Assembly (NCBI RefSeq): GCF_009905435.1
Contig: NZ_JAAAMT010000007.1
Span: 62,001 to 126,000, forward strand
DNA from: Pseudomonas sp. R5(2019)
GTDB taxonomy: Bacteria; Pseudomonadota; Gammaproteobacteria; Pseudomonadales; Pseudomonadaceae
DNA: 64,000 nt
Reading direction: 5' to 3'
Shown here in pieces: positions 8,494-17,176 of this stretch; within the stretch, counting starts at the first letter, position 1, and every line of letters begins with the position of its first letter. Both the position numbers and the translations under genes were made by a program. The notes under the pieces were generated by a model. It had not been told where the DNA came from. It saw only the letters and a program-made list of their open reading frames with translations, and searched no databases.

Positions 8494-9543
8494 TTACAGG
8501 GGCGGGTAGTCGATGTAACCGACCGGGCCTTTGGCGTAGAAGGTCTCGGAGTGTGGCGCGTTCAGCTCGGCATCGGCCTGCAGGCGAGCCGGCAGGTCGG
8601 GGTTGGCGATAAACGGAACCCCGAAGGCCACCGCGTCCGCCTTGCCGCTGGCCAGCGCGGCATTGGCGCTGTCTTTGGTGAAGCGCTCGTTGACGATGTA
8701 CGGGCCGCCAAAGGCTTCCTTGATCAGCGGGCCAATGCTGTCATCGGCTTCTTTTTCACGGGAGCAGATGAAAGCGATACCGCGCTTGCCGAGCTCGCGA
8801 GCGACGTAGGTGAAGGTTTCGGCGCGGTTGTCGTCGCCCATATCGTGGGAGTCGGCGCGGGGTGCCAGGTGTACGCCCACGCGGTTGGCGCCCCAGACGT
8901 CGATGGCCGCGTCGGTCACCTCCAGCAGCAGGCGGGCACGGTTTTCCAGCGAGCCACCGTACTGGTCGGTACGCTGGTTGGTGCTGCTTTGCAGGAACTG
9001 GTCGAGCAGGTAGCCGTTCGCGCCGTGGATTTCCACGCCGTCAAAACCGGCGGCCTTGGCGTTCTCGGCACCGGTGCGGTAGGCCTCGACGATGTCGGCG
9101 ATTTCAGCGGTTTCCAGCGCGCGCGGGGTGACGAACTCGGTGATCGGGCGCACCAGGCTGACGTGACCCTTGGGTTGGATCGCGCTCGGTGCGACCGGCT
9201 GTTCGCCGTTCAGATACGTGGGGTGGGAGATGCGGCCTACGTGCCACAGCTGCAGGAAGATCCGCCCACCGGCTGCATGCACGGCCTTGGTGACGTTGGT
9301 CCAGCCGCGGACCTGGTCGTTGGACCAGATGCCCGGGGTGTCCGGGTAGCCCACGCCCATCGGGGTCACGGCGGTGGCTTCGCTGAGGATCAGGCCGGCG
9401 CTGGCGCGTTGCACGTAGTATTCGGCCATCAGCGCATTGGGTACCCGGCCTTCATCGGCGCGGCAGCGGGTCAGCGGGGCCATGATGATGCGGTTGGGCA
9501 GTTCGAGGTCGCCGAGTGTGATGGGATCGAAAATCGTCGTCAT
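8494..9543 (-). CDS. nemA: Old Yellow Enzyme family alkene reductase (NemA/XenB-like)
   Basis: A 349-residue FMN-dependent TIM-barrel reductase. Seen are the N-terminal PITLGDLELPNRIIMAPLTR, the active-site HxxN-type GVEIHGANGYLLDQFL near residue 180, and Y-rich C-terminal barrel strands. NemA/XenB enzymes reduce N-ethylmaleimide, nitrate esters, TNT and other electrophilic alkenes with NADPH. It lies downstream of an ArsR-type regulator on the same strand (66 bp gap), suggesting electrophile-controlled expression; the specific xenobiotic substrate cannot be read from sequence. Confidence 0.9.
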   Translation of the reverse strand: MTTIFDPITLGDLELPNRIIMAPLTRCRADEGRVPNALMAEYYVQRASAGLILSEATAVTPMGVGYPDTPGIWSNDQVRGWTNVTKAVHAAGGRIFLQLWHVGRISHPTYLNGEQPVAPSAIQPKGHVSLVRPITEFVTPRALETAEIADIVEAYRTGAENAKAAGFDGVEIHGANGYLLDQFLQSSTNQRTDQYGGSLENRARLLLEVTDAAIDVWGANRVGVHLAPRADSHDMGDDNRAETFTYVARELGKRGIAFICSREKEADDSIGPLIKEAFGGPYIVNERFTKDSANAALASGKADAVAFGVPFIANPDLPARLQADAELNAPHSETFYAKGPVGYIDYPPL

Positions 9544-9609
9544 GTGAATAGCCTCGTCGGTATCAGTTGGCAGTGGCCAGCTCGGCGTCGGCGCCGCGCT
9601 GGATTCCTT

Positions 9610-9912
9610 TCAGAGCTCTTGGTTCATTTGCTTGAGGAAGGCCTGGATGGTTTCCTCGTTGCGTTTGAAAAAATGCCACTGCCCGACCTTCTGACTGGTG
9701 ATCAGGCCTGCCCGTTGCAAGGTCGCCAGGTGCGCAGAGACGGTCGACTGCGAGAGTCCGCAGCGTTGGTCGATCTGCCCGGCACAGACACCGTGCTCGG
9801 TGCTGTGGTACTGGTCGGGAAACTGCACGGCAGGGTCTTTCAACCAGTTGAGGATTTCTCGTCGGACCGGATGGGCCAGGGCTTTTATTATTTCGTCGAG
9901 ATCAAGAGGCAT
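9610..9912 (-). CDS. ArsR/SmtB-family transcriptional regulator
   Basis: A 100-residue winged-helix protein: ALAHPVRREILNWL at the N-terminus, recognition helix in CGLSQSTVSAHLATLQRAGL. It has two cysteines (GVCAGQIDQRCGLSQ) but no ELCVCDL metal-binding motif, so it is not an obvious arsenic or zinc sensor; a redox or electrophile role is plausible because it precedes the Old Yellow Enzyme gene. Its upstream region holds two ATATCG-N8-CGATAT elements that are likely its operators. Confidence 0.88.
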   Translation of the reverse strand: MPLDLDEIIKALAHPVRREILNWLKDPAVQFPDQYHSTEHGVCAGQIDQRCGLSQSTVSAHLATLQRAGLITSQKVGQWHFFKRNEETIQAFLKQMNQEL

Positions 9913-9961
9913 GACAGGGCTCGGTAGTGGCTAATAACGCTGTATCGCGATGGGGCGAAAT

Positions 9962-9985
9962 GTATATCGATATTTCGCGATATAC
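9962..9985. promoter_or_regulatory. Inverted repeat, candidate ArsR operator 1
   Basis: GTATATCG (9962-9969) and CGATATAC (9978-9985) are perfect inverted arms with an 8-bp spacer, 50 bp upstream of the ArsR start. The same ATATCG-N8-CGATAT layout recurs at 10022-10041. Confidence 0.6.
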
Positions 9986-10021
9986 AAATATGATCTTGTT
10001 CTAGGTCAAGTCCGGATCGCT

Positions 10022-10041
10022 ATATCGCGTTATAACGATAT
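10022..10041. promoter_or_regulatory. Inverted repeat, candidate ArsR operator 2
   Basis: ATATCG (10022-10027), 8-bp spacer, CGATAT (10036-10041). It lies 27 bp before the acpH ATG, so the regulator may also touch the divergent gene. Confidence 0.5.
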
Positions 10042-10068
10042 GTGTGCGGCAATGCTAAGCTTCGCCTC

Positions 10069-10668
10069 ATGAACTATCTCGCGCACCTGCACCTTGGCGG
10101 CCAGGCTCCCCAGCAATTGCTGGGCAGCCTCTATGGCGATTTCGTCAAAGGCCGCATCGAAGGCCAATTCCCCGAGCCACTGGCGGCGGCGATCCAGTTG
10201 CATCGTCGCATCGATGCCTTCACCGACAGCCACCCGCTGGTGCTTAACGCTCTGGGGCGTTTCCCCAAGGAACGGCGGCGTTATGCCGGGATCATTCTCG
10301 ACGTGTTTTTCGACCATTGCCTGGCGGTGAATTGGCAGGACTATGCCGAGCAGCCGTTGGAGCAATTCACGGCCAATGTGTACCGGGTGCTGGCTGCCGA
10401 ACCGGCCCTGCCGGGGCAGCTGGCACGGATTGCGCCATACATGATGGCGGATGACTGGTTGGGGGCTTACCGCGAGTTTGGTGTGTTGGAGCAGGTGTTC
10501 AACGGCATCGCCCGACGCTTGTCGCGACCGGAAGGGATGGCGGGGGCGATGGCGGAAGTGGAAGCGTTGTATGAGCCGCTGATGGGAGATTTTCGGGTGT
10601 TTTATCCTGAACTACAGGTGTTTGCGCAGGAATACCTCACGCGCGGTCAAATGTGCAGAACTCTGTAG
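10069..10668 (+). CDS. acpH: Acyl carrier protein phosphodiesterase (AcpH-like, DUF479)
   Basis: A 199-residue protein beginning MNYLAHLHLGG, typical of AcpH. HLHL near the start, the GDFVKG segment, the HRRIDAFTDSHP segment and a later DVFFDHCLA segment supply the His/Asp metal-binding residues of the HD-like fold. AcpH removes 4'-phosphopantetheine from holo-ACP. I chose the ATG at 10069 over an in-frame one 27 bp upstream because homologues start MNYLAH. It is divergent from the ArsR/Old Yellow Enzyme pair. Confidence 0.85.
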   Translation: MNYLAHLHLGGQAPQQLLGSLYGDFVKGRIEGQFPEPLAAAIQLHRRIDAFTDSHPLVLNALGRFPKERRRYAGIILDVFFDHCLAVNWQDYAEQPLEQFTANVYRVLAAEPALPGQLARIAPYMMADDWLGAYREFGVLEQVFNGIARRLSRPEGMAGAMAEVEALYEPLMGDFRVFYPELQVFAQEYLTRGQMCRTL

Positions 10669-10695
10669 AAGATTCCCATTACTGAGGTATGCCTC

Positions 10696-10784
10696 TGTGG
10701 GAGCGGATTTATCCGCGAATAGCTTCACCATGGTGTGTCAGTCAAACCGCAGTGCACCTATTCGCGGATAAATCCGCTCCCACA
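10696..10784. repeat. REPIN with perfect 26-nt arms, 'ggataaatccgctcccaca' class
   Basis: Arms 10696-10721 and 10759-10784 are exact inverted copies. It sits between the convergent acpH and olsA genes. The same arm class occurs at 27147-27238, 43658-43709 and 45415-45503. Confidence 0.9.
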
Positions 10785-10811
10785 TTCCCCGCTTAGCAGT
10801 TATGTAAGGGC

Positions 10812-11597
10812 TCAGGCCGCTGCCCTGGCCCTGCGTATCACCACCGGCTCACCTTCACCAAACAACGCCACCTGCACGGCCTGCTGTGCCTGGAATGCCA
10901 GCACCGCCCGTTCTTGCCCGGCACTCTGGATTGGCGCCAGCAGGTGAACTTCCACTTCGCTCGGGTCATTGGCAAACAAACGCATCAAGTGCGAGAGCAA
11001 GTCATCTTCACCAATAAACGGCGCAATCGGATCGGTCTCTCCGTTACGCAGGTAGCGCAAGGCCACTGGCTGCAACGGCACGCCGGCATCGATGGCGCCG
11101 GCCAGCAGGCGACCATGGAAAGTGCGCAGGTCGCGCCCGTCCGTGGTGGTGCCTTCGGGGAAGATCAGCAGCGACTGCCGATCCTGCAAGTGGCCGGTGA
11201 TTTGTCGACGCAGCAGTTGGCTGTCTCCGGCACCTCGGCGGATGAACAGGGTACCGGCCTTTTGTGCCAGCCAGCCGGCAATCGGCCAGGTCCGTACTTC
11301 GGCCTTGGACAGAAACGACAGCGGCGCCAGCATGCCCAGCAACGGAATGTCGGTCCACGACACATGGTTGCTGACCCACAGCACCGGCTGGCTCGGCAGG
11401 CTGCCATACACTCGGACCTTGAACGGCAGGGCGCAGCTCAGGCGGGTCATGAAGAACCGCGACCAGCGCTGGCGCCGGTCCGTGGCGTTGTGGATACCCA
11501 GCCGCTCATACAGGGTGAATGTGGCAGCCATGCTCATGCCCAGCATCACCACCAAAAGCACCCGGATCACGCGCCCATACGCGCGCAGCCGCTTCAT
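10812..11597 (-). CDS. olsA: Lyso-ornithine lipid O-acyltransferase (PlsC family, OlsA)
   Basis: A 261-residue 1-acylglycerol-3-phosphate acyltransferase-type protein with an N-terminal membrane anchor (VIRVLLVVMLGMSMAATF), the catalytic NHVSWTD (H-x4-D) block and the FPEGTTTDG block. It overlaps the olsB stop by one base (TGATG). Coupling to OlsB supports acylation of lyso-ornithine lipid at the inner membrane; some OlsA proteins also accept lysophosphatidate. The start at 11597 is the first ATG and fits the membrane helix. Confidence 0.85.
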   Translation of the reverse strand: MKRLRAYGRVIRVLLVVMLGMSMAATFTLYERLGIHNATDRRQRWSRFFMTRLSCALPFKVRVYGSLPSQPVLWVSNHVSWTDIPLLGMLAPLSFLSKAEVRTWPIAGWLAQKAGTLFIRRGAGDSQLLRRQITGHLQDRQSLLIFPEGTTTDGRDLRTFHGRLLAGAIDAGVPLQPVALRYLRNGETDPIAPFIGEDDLLSHLMRLFANDPSEVEVHLLAPIQSAGQERAVLAFQAQQAVQVALFGEGEPVVIRRARAAA

Positions 11598-12352
11598 CAG
11601 GCCGCCGCCTTGAAGTGGCGGGCGTAGCGCGGGCAGAGTTCGTCGCGCTTGAGCAGGATAAACACGTCGGCCACCTGAAAATCCTCGTCCCAGCACGGCT
11701 CGCCGCAGACCTTGGCGCCCAGGCGCATGTAGGCCTTGAGCAGCGGTGGCATTTCGGCGATCACATCGCCTGGGACATCCAGCGCAGGCAACGGCTTTTT
11801 CGGCTCGGCCCGCAGGTAGTCGGTGCACAGATGGCGCTCGCGCAGCCGCTGCATGATGGCCTGGGCTTGTACGCCGCCATCCTGCATCGGGATGCTGGCG
11901 CAGCCCATCAGGTAGCGGTAGTGGCCTTGGTTGAGCACCTCGGCCAGTTCACCCCAGAGCACGGCGATGGTGCCGCCGTTGCGGTAGTCGGGGTCGACGC
12001 AGGTGCGACCGATTTCCAGGATCGGCCCCTGCAAGTGGCCAAGGCCATGCAGGCTGAATTCTTCTTCGCTGTAGAACTGGCCCAGGCCGTGGGCCGCCTG
12101 GTGATCGAGCAAGCGCGTGGTGGCGACCAGACGACCGGTATTGAGGTCGCGCACGCCGATATGGCTGCAGTGCACATCGTAATCATCCATGTCCAGGCCC
12201 AATTCTGCGCCCTTCAGGCGGGCGTTGAATTCGCCGCTGAACACGTTGAAACGCAAGGCCTGGGCTTCGCGCAAGGCGGCGGGGCCTACCAGGCGTTCGG
12301 CTTGTAGACGGCGTTCAGTGCTGTTGTCGCCAGAGCGAGCGATTCGAGTCAT
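11597..12352 (-). CDS. olsB: L-ornithine N(alpha)-acyltransferase (OlsB, GNAT/hemolysin-like)
   Basis: A 251-residue GNAT-fold acyl-ACP-dependent acyltransferase. Characteristic segments are [45 protein letters not shown] and [10 protein letters not shown]. OlsB transfers a 3-hydroxyacyl group from ACP to ornithine, the first step of ornithine-lipid synthesis. The ATG at 12352 is preceded by AGGAG at good spacing, unlike a longer in-frame start at 12439. Ornithine lipids often replace phospholipids under phosphate limitation; a weak PHO-box-like element is seen upstream at 12448-12466. Confidence 0.88.
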   Translation of the reverse strand: MTRIARSGDNSTERRLQAERLVGPAALREAQALRFNVFSGEFNARLKGAELGLDMDDYDVHCSHIGVRDLNTGRLVATTRLLDHQAAHGLGQFYSEEEFSLHGLGHLQGPILEIGRTCVDPDYRNGGTIAVLWGELAEVLNQGHYRYLMGCASIPMQDGGVQAQAIMQRLRERHLCTDYLRAEPKKPLPALDVPGDVIAEMPPLLKAYMRLGAKVCGEPCWDEDFQVADVFILLKRDELCPRYARHFKAAA

Positions 12353-12447
12353 TGCGAGTCTCCTGAAGCCAGCCATGGGTTGCGGCCGGTCGACTTTGTT
12401 GTGCAATCTCAGCCTATGTAGCCCCAGTGTCATCGCCATGAAGTTTC

Positions 12448-12466
12448 GGTGATGCTTGTATGACAG
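12448..12466 (-). promoter_or_regulatory. Possible PHO box upstream of olsBA
   Basis: On the minus strand the sequence reads CTGTCATACAAGCATCACC. The first half equals the PhoB half-site CTGTCAT; the second, 11 bp on, keeps only the TCA core. It is about 96 bp upstream of olsB. OlsBA in P. aeruginosa is phosphate-regulated, which makes this plausible but unproven. Confidence 0.3.
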
Positions 12467-12484
12467 CCCTCAAGGAGTGATTCG

Positions 12485-13378
12485 ATGCCCTGGCTTGAAC
12501 GACTCAATCTGCGTGAACGCCTTACGGTCGCAAACTCGCTGAGCGACACCTATGCCGCCTTGCTGGAGCAGCTGGGCGCGGTGACACCGTTTGAACTGGC
12601 GGTGCTCGGTGGGCGAGCGGTGACCACCCCTGGGCTGGCGTTTCTGGTCGGCTACCAGGCGGCGCTGCGGGCGCTCTGGCCCAGTGCGCCGGCCAGTCTC
12701 GGCGCGCTGTGTGCGACCGAGCAACACAGCGTGCGCCCGGCGGACATGCGCACGCGCCTGGACGATTTGCGCCTGACCGGGAGCAAGGATTTCGTCACTG
12801 CCGGCCACGCCGCCGAATGGCTGTTGGTGGCGGCCCGCAGTGAAGCCAGCGGGGCGGCGGTGCAACTGAGCCTGGCGGTGGTCTATGTCGGCGAGCCGGG
12901 GGTGCGCCTGGAAACGCTGCCGGTACTGCCGCTGATACCGGACATCGGTCACGCCAGCGTGCAGCTGGACAACGTCTTGTGCGAGCGCCTGGCCGGCGAT
13001 GGTTGGGATGCCTACGTGAAGCCGTTTCGCTCGCTGGAAGACTTGTATGTACTGGCGGCGCTGTCGGCCTGGCTGTATGGCGTGGGCCAGGAATGTGACT
13101 GGCCGCAAAGCCTGCAGCTGCGTTTGATCGGCGTGCTCGCCGGCTGTGCCGAGGCCAGCCGGCAGAGCGTCGACCAGCCCACCAGCCACCTGTTGCTGGG
13201 TGGCTTGTTCGAACAGTTTGCCCAGCTCAAGCAGCCGTTGGACGAGGCGTTTGCCACAGGCCCCGTACACTGGGCGCAGCTGTGGCAGCGCGATCAGGAC
13301 GTGCTTGAAATAGCCAGTGCGGCCCGGGCCAAACGCCTGGAAGAGGCTTGGCGCAGAGTTGTCACGCGCGGTTGCTAA
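12485..13378 (+). CDS. Acyl-CoA dehydrogenase-like protein (short, no clear catalytic site)
   Basis: A 297-residue protein with ACAD-like parts: a DLRLTGSKDFVTAGHAAEWLLVAAR beta-domain core (LTGSKDFVTAGHAAEW) and a helical C-terminal region. It is about 80-90 residues shorter than canonical acyl-CoA dehydrogenases, and I cannot place a catalytic glutamate, so it may be a degenerate or accessory member. It is divergent from olsBA with a shared 132-bp region and has an AAGGAG ribosome-binding site 8 bp before the ATG. A lipid-related role is only suggested by its location. Confidence 0.7.
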   Translation: MPWLERLNLRERLTVANSLSDTYAALLEQLGAVTPFELAVLGGRAVTTPGLAFLVGYQAALRALWPSAPASLGALCATEQHSVRPADMRTRLDDLRLTGSKDFVTAGHAAEWLLVAARSEASGAAVQLSLAVVYVGEPGVRLETLPVLPLIPDIGHASVQLDNVLCERLAGDGWDAYVKPFRSLEDLYVLAALSAWLYGVGQECDWPQSLQLRLIGVLAGCAEASRQSVDQPTSHLLLGGLFEQFAQLKQPLDEAFATGPVHWAQLWQRDQDVLEIASAARAKRLEEAWRRVVTRGC

Positions 13379-13414
13379 GCTTGCAGAACGGAACGCTCGT
13401 TTCAGGTCGTCTCA

Positions 13415-14509
13415 ATGGTCAACGCAATGCTGGTGTCCATTCTTTTGCTGATGTGGGGCGCCGTCGCGCAGGCGCAAACCTGGCCCGGTGATGATTGGCA
13501 AACCCAGCCATCCCCGCCCAGCTCGGCCCTCCAGGCGCTGGAGAGCTACGCATTCGCGCCGCGTCACGACGAGAGTCGCGAGGGCATCCGCACCGATGCC
13601 TTGCTGGTGGTCCGTGACGGCACGGTGATCTACGAACGCTACGCGGCGCCGACCACCCAGGCGACCGCGCACCTGACCTGGTCGATCAGTAAAAGCGTGC
13701 TCGCCACCGTGCTCGGCGTCGCCTACGGGCAGGGCCGATTTCAGTTGCAGGACCCGGTCGCGCGTTTCTACCCACCCTTTGCGGTGCACCCGGCCGTGCA
13801 CATCGAAGACCTGCTGTACTGGGCGTCCGGGCTGGACTGGCAGGAAGACTACGAGTTCGCCCCGCTCAAATCGTCCGTGGTGGCCATGCTCTACACCCGT
13901 GGCCGCGCCGACATGGCCGGCTTCACGGCCGCGCACAAGGCATTCGCCCAGCCGGGGCAACGCTTTCGCTACTCCAGCGGTGACAGCAATGTGCTGGCGG
14001 CGGCCTTGCAGCAAATGGTCGGCGCCGCGGACTATGCCGATTACCCCTGGCACGCCCTGTTCGAGCCGCTGGGCATACGCAGCGCCGTCTGGGAGACCGA
14101 CGCCAATGGGATTTGGGTCGGTTCGTCGTATGCCTACATGACCGCCCGCGACCTGGCGCGGATCGGTCTGCTGATGTTGCGCGAGGGACGCTGGCAGGAC
14201 CGTCAGTTGCTGCCGGCCGAGTGGGTCGCGCTCAATCGCACGCCGTTTGCCAAGGCCAACGCTGCACCGGGTGAGGCAACACCAGGCGGGCATTGGTGGT
14301 TGAACCAGCCCGTGGCGGGCGCACCACGGCCCTGGCCGGATGCGCCCGCAGACGCATTCGCCGCGCTTGGCCATTGGGGCCAGGCGCTGTACATCGTCCC
14401 CAGCGCGCAGTTGGTGATCGTGCGCTACGCCGATGATCGCGATGGCAGCTACGCTCACAACGAACTGCTCAAGCGTGCGCTGGCAGCGTTTGCCGGGGCG
14501 CGGCCATGA
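13415..14509 (+). CDS. Secreted serine hydrolase, beta-lactamase class C family
   Basis: A 364-residue protein with a Sec signal (MLVSILLLMWGAVAQA, cleaved near residue 20). SxxK is S90-I-S-K93 in TWSISKSV; a YSS motif (Tyr as in Y-x-N) lies in RFRYSSGDSN, and HWGQ near residue 322 replaces the KTG box. The set fits the EstB/6-aminohexanoate-hydrolase-like or penicillin-binding-like class C group rather than a true cephalosporinase. It overlaps the next 104-residue gene by 4 bp (ATGA). Substrate unknown. Confidence 0.82.
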   Translation: MVNAMLVSILLLMWGAVAQAQTWPGDDWQTQPSPPSSALQALESYAFAPRHDESREGIRTDALLVVRDGTVIYERYAAPTTQATAHLTWSISKSVLATVLGVAYGQGRFQLQDPVARFYPPFAVHPAVHIEDLLYWASGLDWQEDYEFAPLKSSVVAMLYTRGRADMAGFTAAHKAFAQPGQRFRYSSGDSNVLAAALQQMVGAADYADYPWHALFEPLGIRSAVWETDANGIWVGSSYAYMTARDLARIGLLMLREGRWQDRQLLPAEWVALNRTPFAKANAAPGEATPGGHWWLNQPVAGAPRPWPDAPADAFAALGHWGQALYIVPSAQLVIVRYADDRDGSYAHNELLKRALAAFAGARP

Positions 14510-14820
14510 TCCGTCGAGTGTCCTGGGTCCTGCTGATGGCCCTGCTTGCCCTGATCGTCTGGGGATGGCGCGAGCGGGTCGCGTTGCAGGCGTTTCCCGG
14601 CATCCTCAGCGCCTACTCGGCCAAGGAATACTGCTCATGCCGCTATGTCATGCAGATGCCGGGCGACTACTGTGCAGGTTATGTGAAGCAATACCTGCCG
14701 CTGAGCGCATTGCGTGACGACCCGGCCTTGCGTCGGGTGACGGCCTCGGGCCTGGGTCGCAGCAACAGTGCCATCTGGGTCGGCGAGCGCCAGGGTTGCC
14801 GCTTGCTGCCGGTGCCCTGA
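14506..14820 (+). CDS. Small membrane-anchored protein of unknown function
   Basis: 104 residues: an N-terminal membrane helix (VLLMALLALIVWGW) then a short cysteine-bearing periplasmic part (CSCRYVMQMPGDYC). I do not recognise a domain. It is translationally coupled to the serine hydrolase (ATGA), so it may be its partner, chaperone or anchor; automatic annotation of related proteins as amidase is not supported by any motif here. Confidence 0.7.
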   Translation: MIRRVSWVLLMALLALIVWGWRERVALQAFPGILSAYSAKEYCSCRYVMQMPGDYCAGYVKQYLPLSALRDDPALRRVTASGLGRSNSAIWVGERQGCRLLPVP

Positions 14821-14889
14821 CAGCCGTCAGGTTTGCCAGCCATCCGGCAGCCGGTTAAGGTTGACGGCTAACGTGTTTCAGGAATTTTC

Positions 14890-15471
14890 ATGCGCCGCTC
14901 GAAGCGACTTCTGCTGGCCCTGCTCGGGGTCTTGGCACTCCCGGTACAGGCCAACTGGTATCTGGACAACGAGTCATCACGACTGTCATTTGTCACCACC
15001 AAAAATGTTGAGATCGCTGAGGTGCAGCGCTTTCTGGTCCTGCATGGCAAGGTCGACCGCAAAGGCGTGGCCGAGCTGCAAATCGAAATGGACTCCGTCA
15101 ACAGCGGGGTTCCATTGCGGGATGAGCGCATGCGCAAATCCTTGTTCAACGTCAAAACCTTCCCCCAAGCCCAGGTGCAGGCGCAGATCGACCTGCAACC
15201 GATCAATGACCTGGCGCCCGGCGCTCAACTGGAACTTCGCCTGCCGCTTGACGTGACGCTGCACGGCAAGACCCAACGTTACAACGCCGAGCTGTTGGCC
15301 ACTCGACTGGACGACCGGCGCTTTCAAGTCGTGACCCTGGAGCCGCTGGTGCTGCAGGCCGAAGACTTTGACCTGGCGCCCGGCGTAGCCGCCTTGCGCA
15401 AGCTGGCCGGGCTCAAGTCCATCAGCCTTGCCGTGCCGGTGGGTGCGGTGCTGATCTTCACGGCGCGCTGA
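14890..15471 (+). CDS. YceI-family periplasmic lipocalin-like protein
   Basis: A 193-residue protein with a signal peptide (LLLALLGVLALPVQA) followed by NWYLDNESSRLSFVTTKN, the start of the YceI beta-barrel, and RDERMRKSLFNVKTFPQAQV, its most conserved segment. YceI proteins bind polyisoprenoid-type lipids in the periplasm; the ligand here is unknown. It stands 69 bp after the 104-residue gene and 1 bp before the PLD gene, so it is probably cotranscribed with the latter. Confidence 0.9.
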   Translation: MRRSKRLLLALLGVLALPVQANWYLDNESSRLSFVTTKNVEIAEVQRFLVLHGKVDRKGVAELQIEMDSVNSGVPLRDERMRKSLFNVKTFPQAQVQAQIDLQPINDLAPGAQLELRLPLDVTLHGKTQRYNAELLATRLDDRRFQVVTLEPLVLQAEDFDLAPGVAALRKLAGLKSISLAVPVGAVLIFTAR

Positions 15472-15472
15472 C

Positions 15473-16630
15473 ATGGCCGGGCCGATCTTTCCGTGGCGTA
15501 GCGGCAACCGCTTCGAGTTACTGATCGACGGCCCCCAATTTTTCCCGCGCATGCTGACGGCGATTGTCCGGGCCCAGCGTCAGGTCGATCTGGAGCTGTA
15601 CCTGGTCGAAGCCGGTGCCTGCGCCGAAGCCATGGTCCAGGCGCTGGTACAGGCGGCCGGGCGTGGCGTGCAGGTGCGCTGCCTGTTCGACGACTATGGC
15701 GCCCTGGCCTTCACCTTGAGCCTGCGCCAGCGCCTGCTGGAGGCCGGCGTCGAGCTGCGCTGGTACAACAGGGTCAGATGGCGGCGCGGGCTGCGTAATC
15801 TGTACCGCGATCATCGCAAGATCCTGCTGGTCGATCAGGAATGGGCGGTGGTCGGCGGCACCGGCGTGACCGATGAGTTTTGGCGCCCGGGCGAGGAGGT
15901 CAGTGAGTGGCATGAAGCGATGGTTGCCATGGAAGGGGCGCTGGTGGCCGACTGGCAAATGCTCTTCGACCGCCAGTGGCGCGCCAATGAACGCCGCACC
16001 GCCTGGCGACCGCCCACGCACTTTGGATTGCCACGCCTGCCGCGCGTCCCCTTGACCGGCGCGGGCCTGGGTCGGGTGGCCTATGCCGATGCCCGTCAAC
16101 ACCGGGATATCCTGCAATCGTTGGTGCGGGCTCTGAACAGCGGGCAGAGGCGCATCTGGCTGGCCACGCCGTACTTTCTGCCGACCTGGAAAGTTCGCCG
16201 TTCACTGCGCCGTGCTGCCGCCCGCGGTATCGATGTGCGCCTGCTGCTGACCGGCCCGCGCACCGATCACCCCTCAGTGCGCTACGCCGGCCACCGCTAC
16301 TACCCCAGATTGTTGCGCGCAGGCGTGCGCATCTTTGAATACCAGCCGTGCTTTTCGCACCTGAAAATGGTCCTGATCGATGACTGGGTCAGCATCGGCT
16401 CTTGCAACTTCGACCACTGGAACCTGCGCTTCAACCTGGAAGCCAACGTTGAGGCCATCGACCCGCCGCTGACCCTGGCCGTGGCCGAGAGCTTCGAGCG
16501 CGACTTTGCTCGCAGCCTGCAGATAGACCTCGATCTGTGGCGGGTGCGTCCGTTCTGGCGTCGGGTGCAACAGCGGCTCTATGGCTGGCTCGACCGGGTG
16601 GTGGTGAACCTGTTCAAATCCCGCAACTGA
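15473..16630 (+). CDS. Phospholipase D-superfamily protein, cardiolipin synthase (ClsB-like)
   Basis: 385 residues with two HKD motifs: H114-x-K116-x4-D121 (DHRKILLVDQ) and H296-x-K298-x4-D303 (SHLKMVLIDD), each followed by the usual GS/T-type segment. The spacing and the absence of N-terminal membrane helices fit ClsB-type cardiolipin synthases, which transfer phosphatidyl groups at the inner membrane. It begins 1 bp after the yceI stop. Membrane-lipid genes cluster here (olsBA, this gene), which supports a role in envelope lipid remodelling. Confidence 0.85.
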   Translation: MAGPIFPWRSGNRFELLIDGPQFFPRMLTAIVRAQRQVDLELYLVEAGACAEAMVQALVQAAGRGVQVRCLFDDYGALAFTLSLRQRLLEAGVELRWYNRVRWRRGLRNLYRDHRKILLVDQEWAVVGGTGVTDEFWRPGEEVSEWHEAMVAMEGALVADWQMLFDRQWRANERRTAWRPPTHFGLPRLPRVPLTGAGLGRVAYADARQHRDILQSLVRALNSGQRRIWLATPYFLPTWKVRRSLRRAAARGIDVRLLLTGPRTDHPSVRYAGHRYYPRLLRAGVRIFEYQPCFSHLKMVLIDDWVSIGSCNFDHWNLRFNLEANVEAIDPPLTLAVAESFERDFARSLQIDLDLWRVRPFWRRVQQRLYGWLDRVVVNLFKSRN

Positions 16631-16663
16631 GGCTGTCCGGGTGTAGGAAATATCTCTAAGTAG

Positions 16664-17167
16664 TATCTGGTCGGTCATACCGTGCACGCGGTGTGCCCGG
16701 GCAAGGTCAGCGGCCAGTCGGTGCGTACGGCGATTCACGATTTCGAGGGCGACCAGACGTACAGCGAAAAACCGGGGCATAACTTTGCCCTCAACTTCGA
16801 TTTTGCCAAGGTCCGCGCCGAGGACTATGACGCGCTGGTCATTCCCGGCGGCCGAGCGCCGGAATACCTGCGCTTGAACGAGCAGGTGCTGCAACTGGTG
16901 CAGGCTATCGACACGGCCGGCAAGCCGATTGCGGCCGTCTGCCATGGCGCCCAACTGCTGGCCGCCGCTGGCGTGCTGGAAGGGCGCGAGTGCAGTGCTT
17001 ACCCAGCCTGTGCCCCGGAAGTCCGCCTGGCGGGCGGGCAGTACATCGACATCGAAGTCAGCCAGGCCCATGTCCAGGGTAATCTGGCGACTGCTCCGGC
17101 CTGGCCGGCGCACCCACAGTGGCTGGCCGGTTTCCTGGGCCTGCTGGGGACCAAAATCACGCTTTGA
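16664..17167 (+). pseudogene. DJ-1/PfpI-family protein, 5'-truncated
   Basis: From about 16664 the frame reads [20 protein letters not shown] and continues through a full DJ-1/PfpI core with the nucleophile elbow [10 protein letters not shown] and the C-terminal GLLGTKITL. The first roughly 25-30 residues of the family (first strand and the DYVEDYE acid) are absent: a TAG at 16661 precedes the homologous part and only 33 bp separate it from the PLD stop. A GTG at 16682 could start a 161-residue product, but it would lack the first beta-strand and catalytic Glu. I call it a truncated gene, probably non-functional. Confidence 0.7.
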
Positions 17168-17176
17168 GGGCGGTGT

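Noticed and set aside
12353..12439. Longer OlsB start at 12439
   Set aside because: AGGAG precedes 12352 at the right spacing, and the added residues do not resemble the OlsB family.
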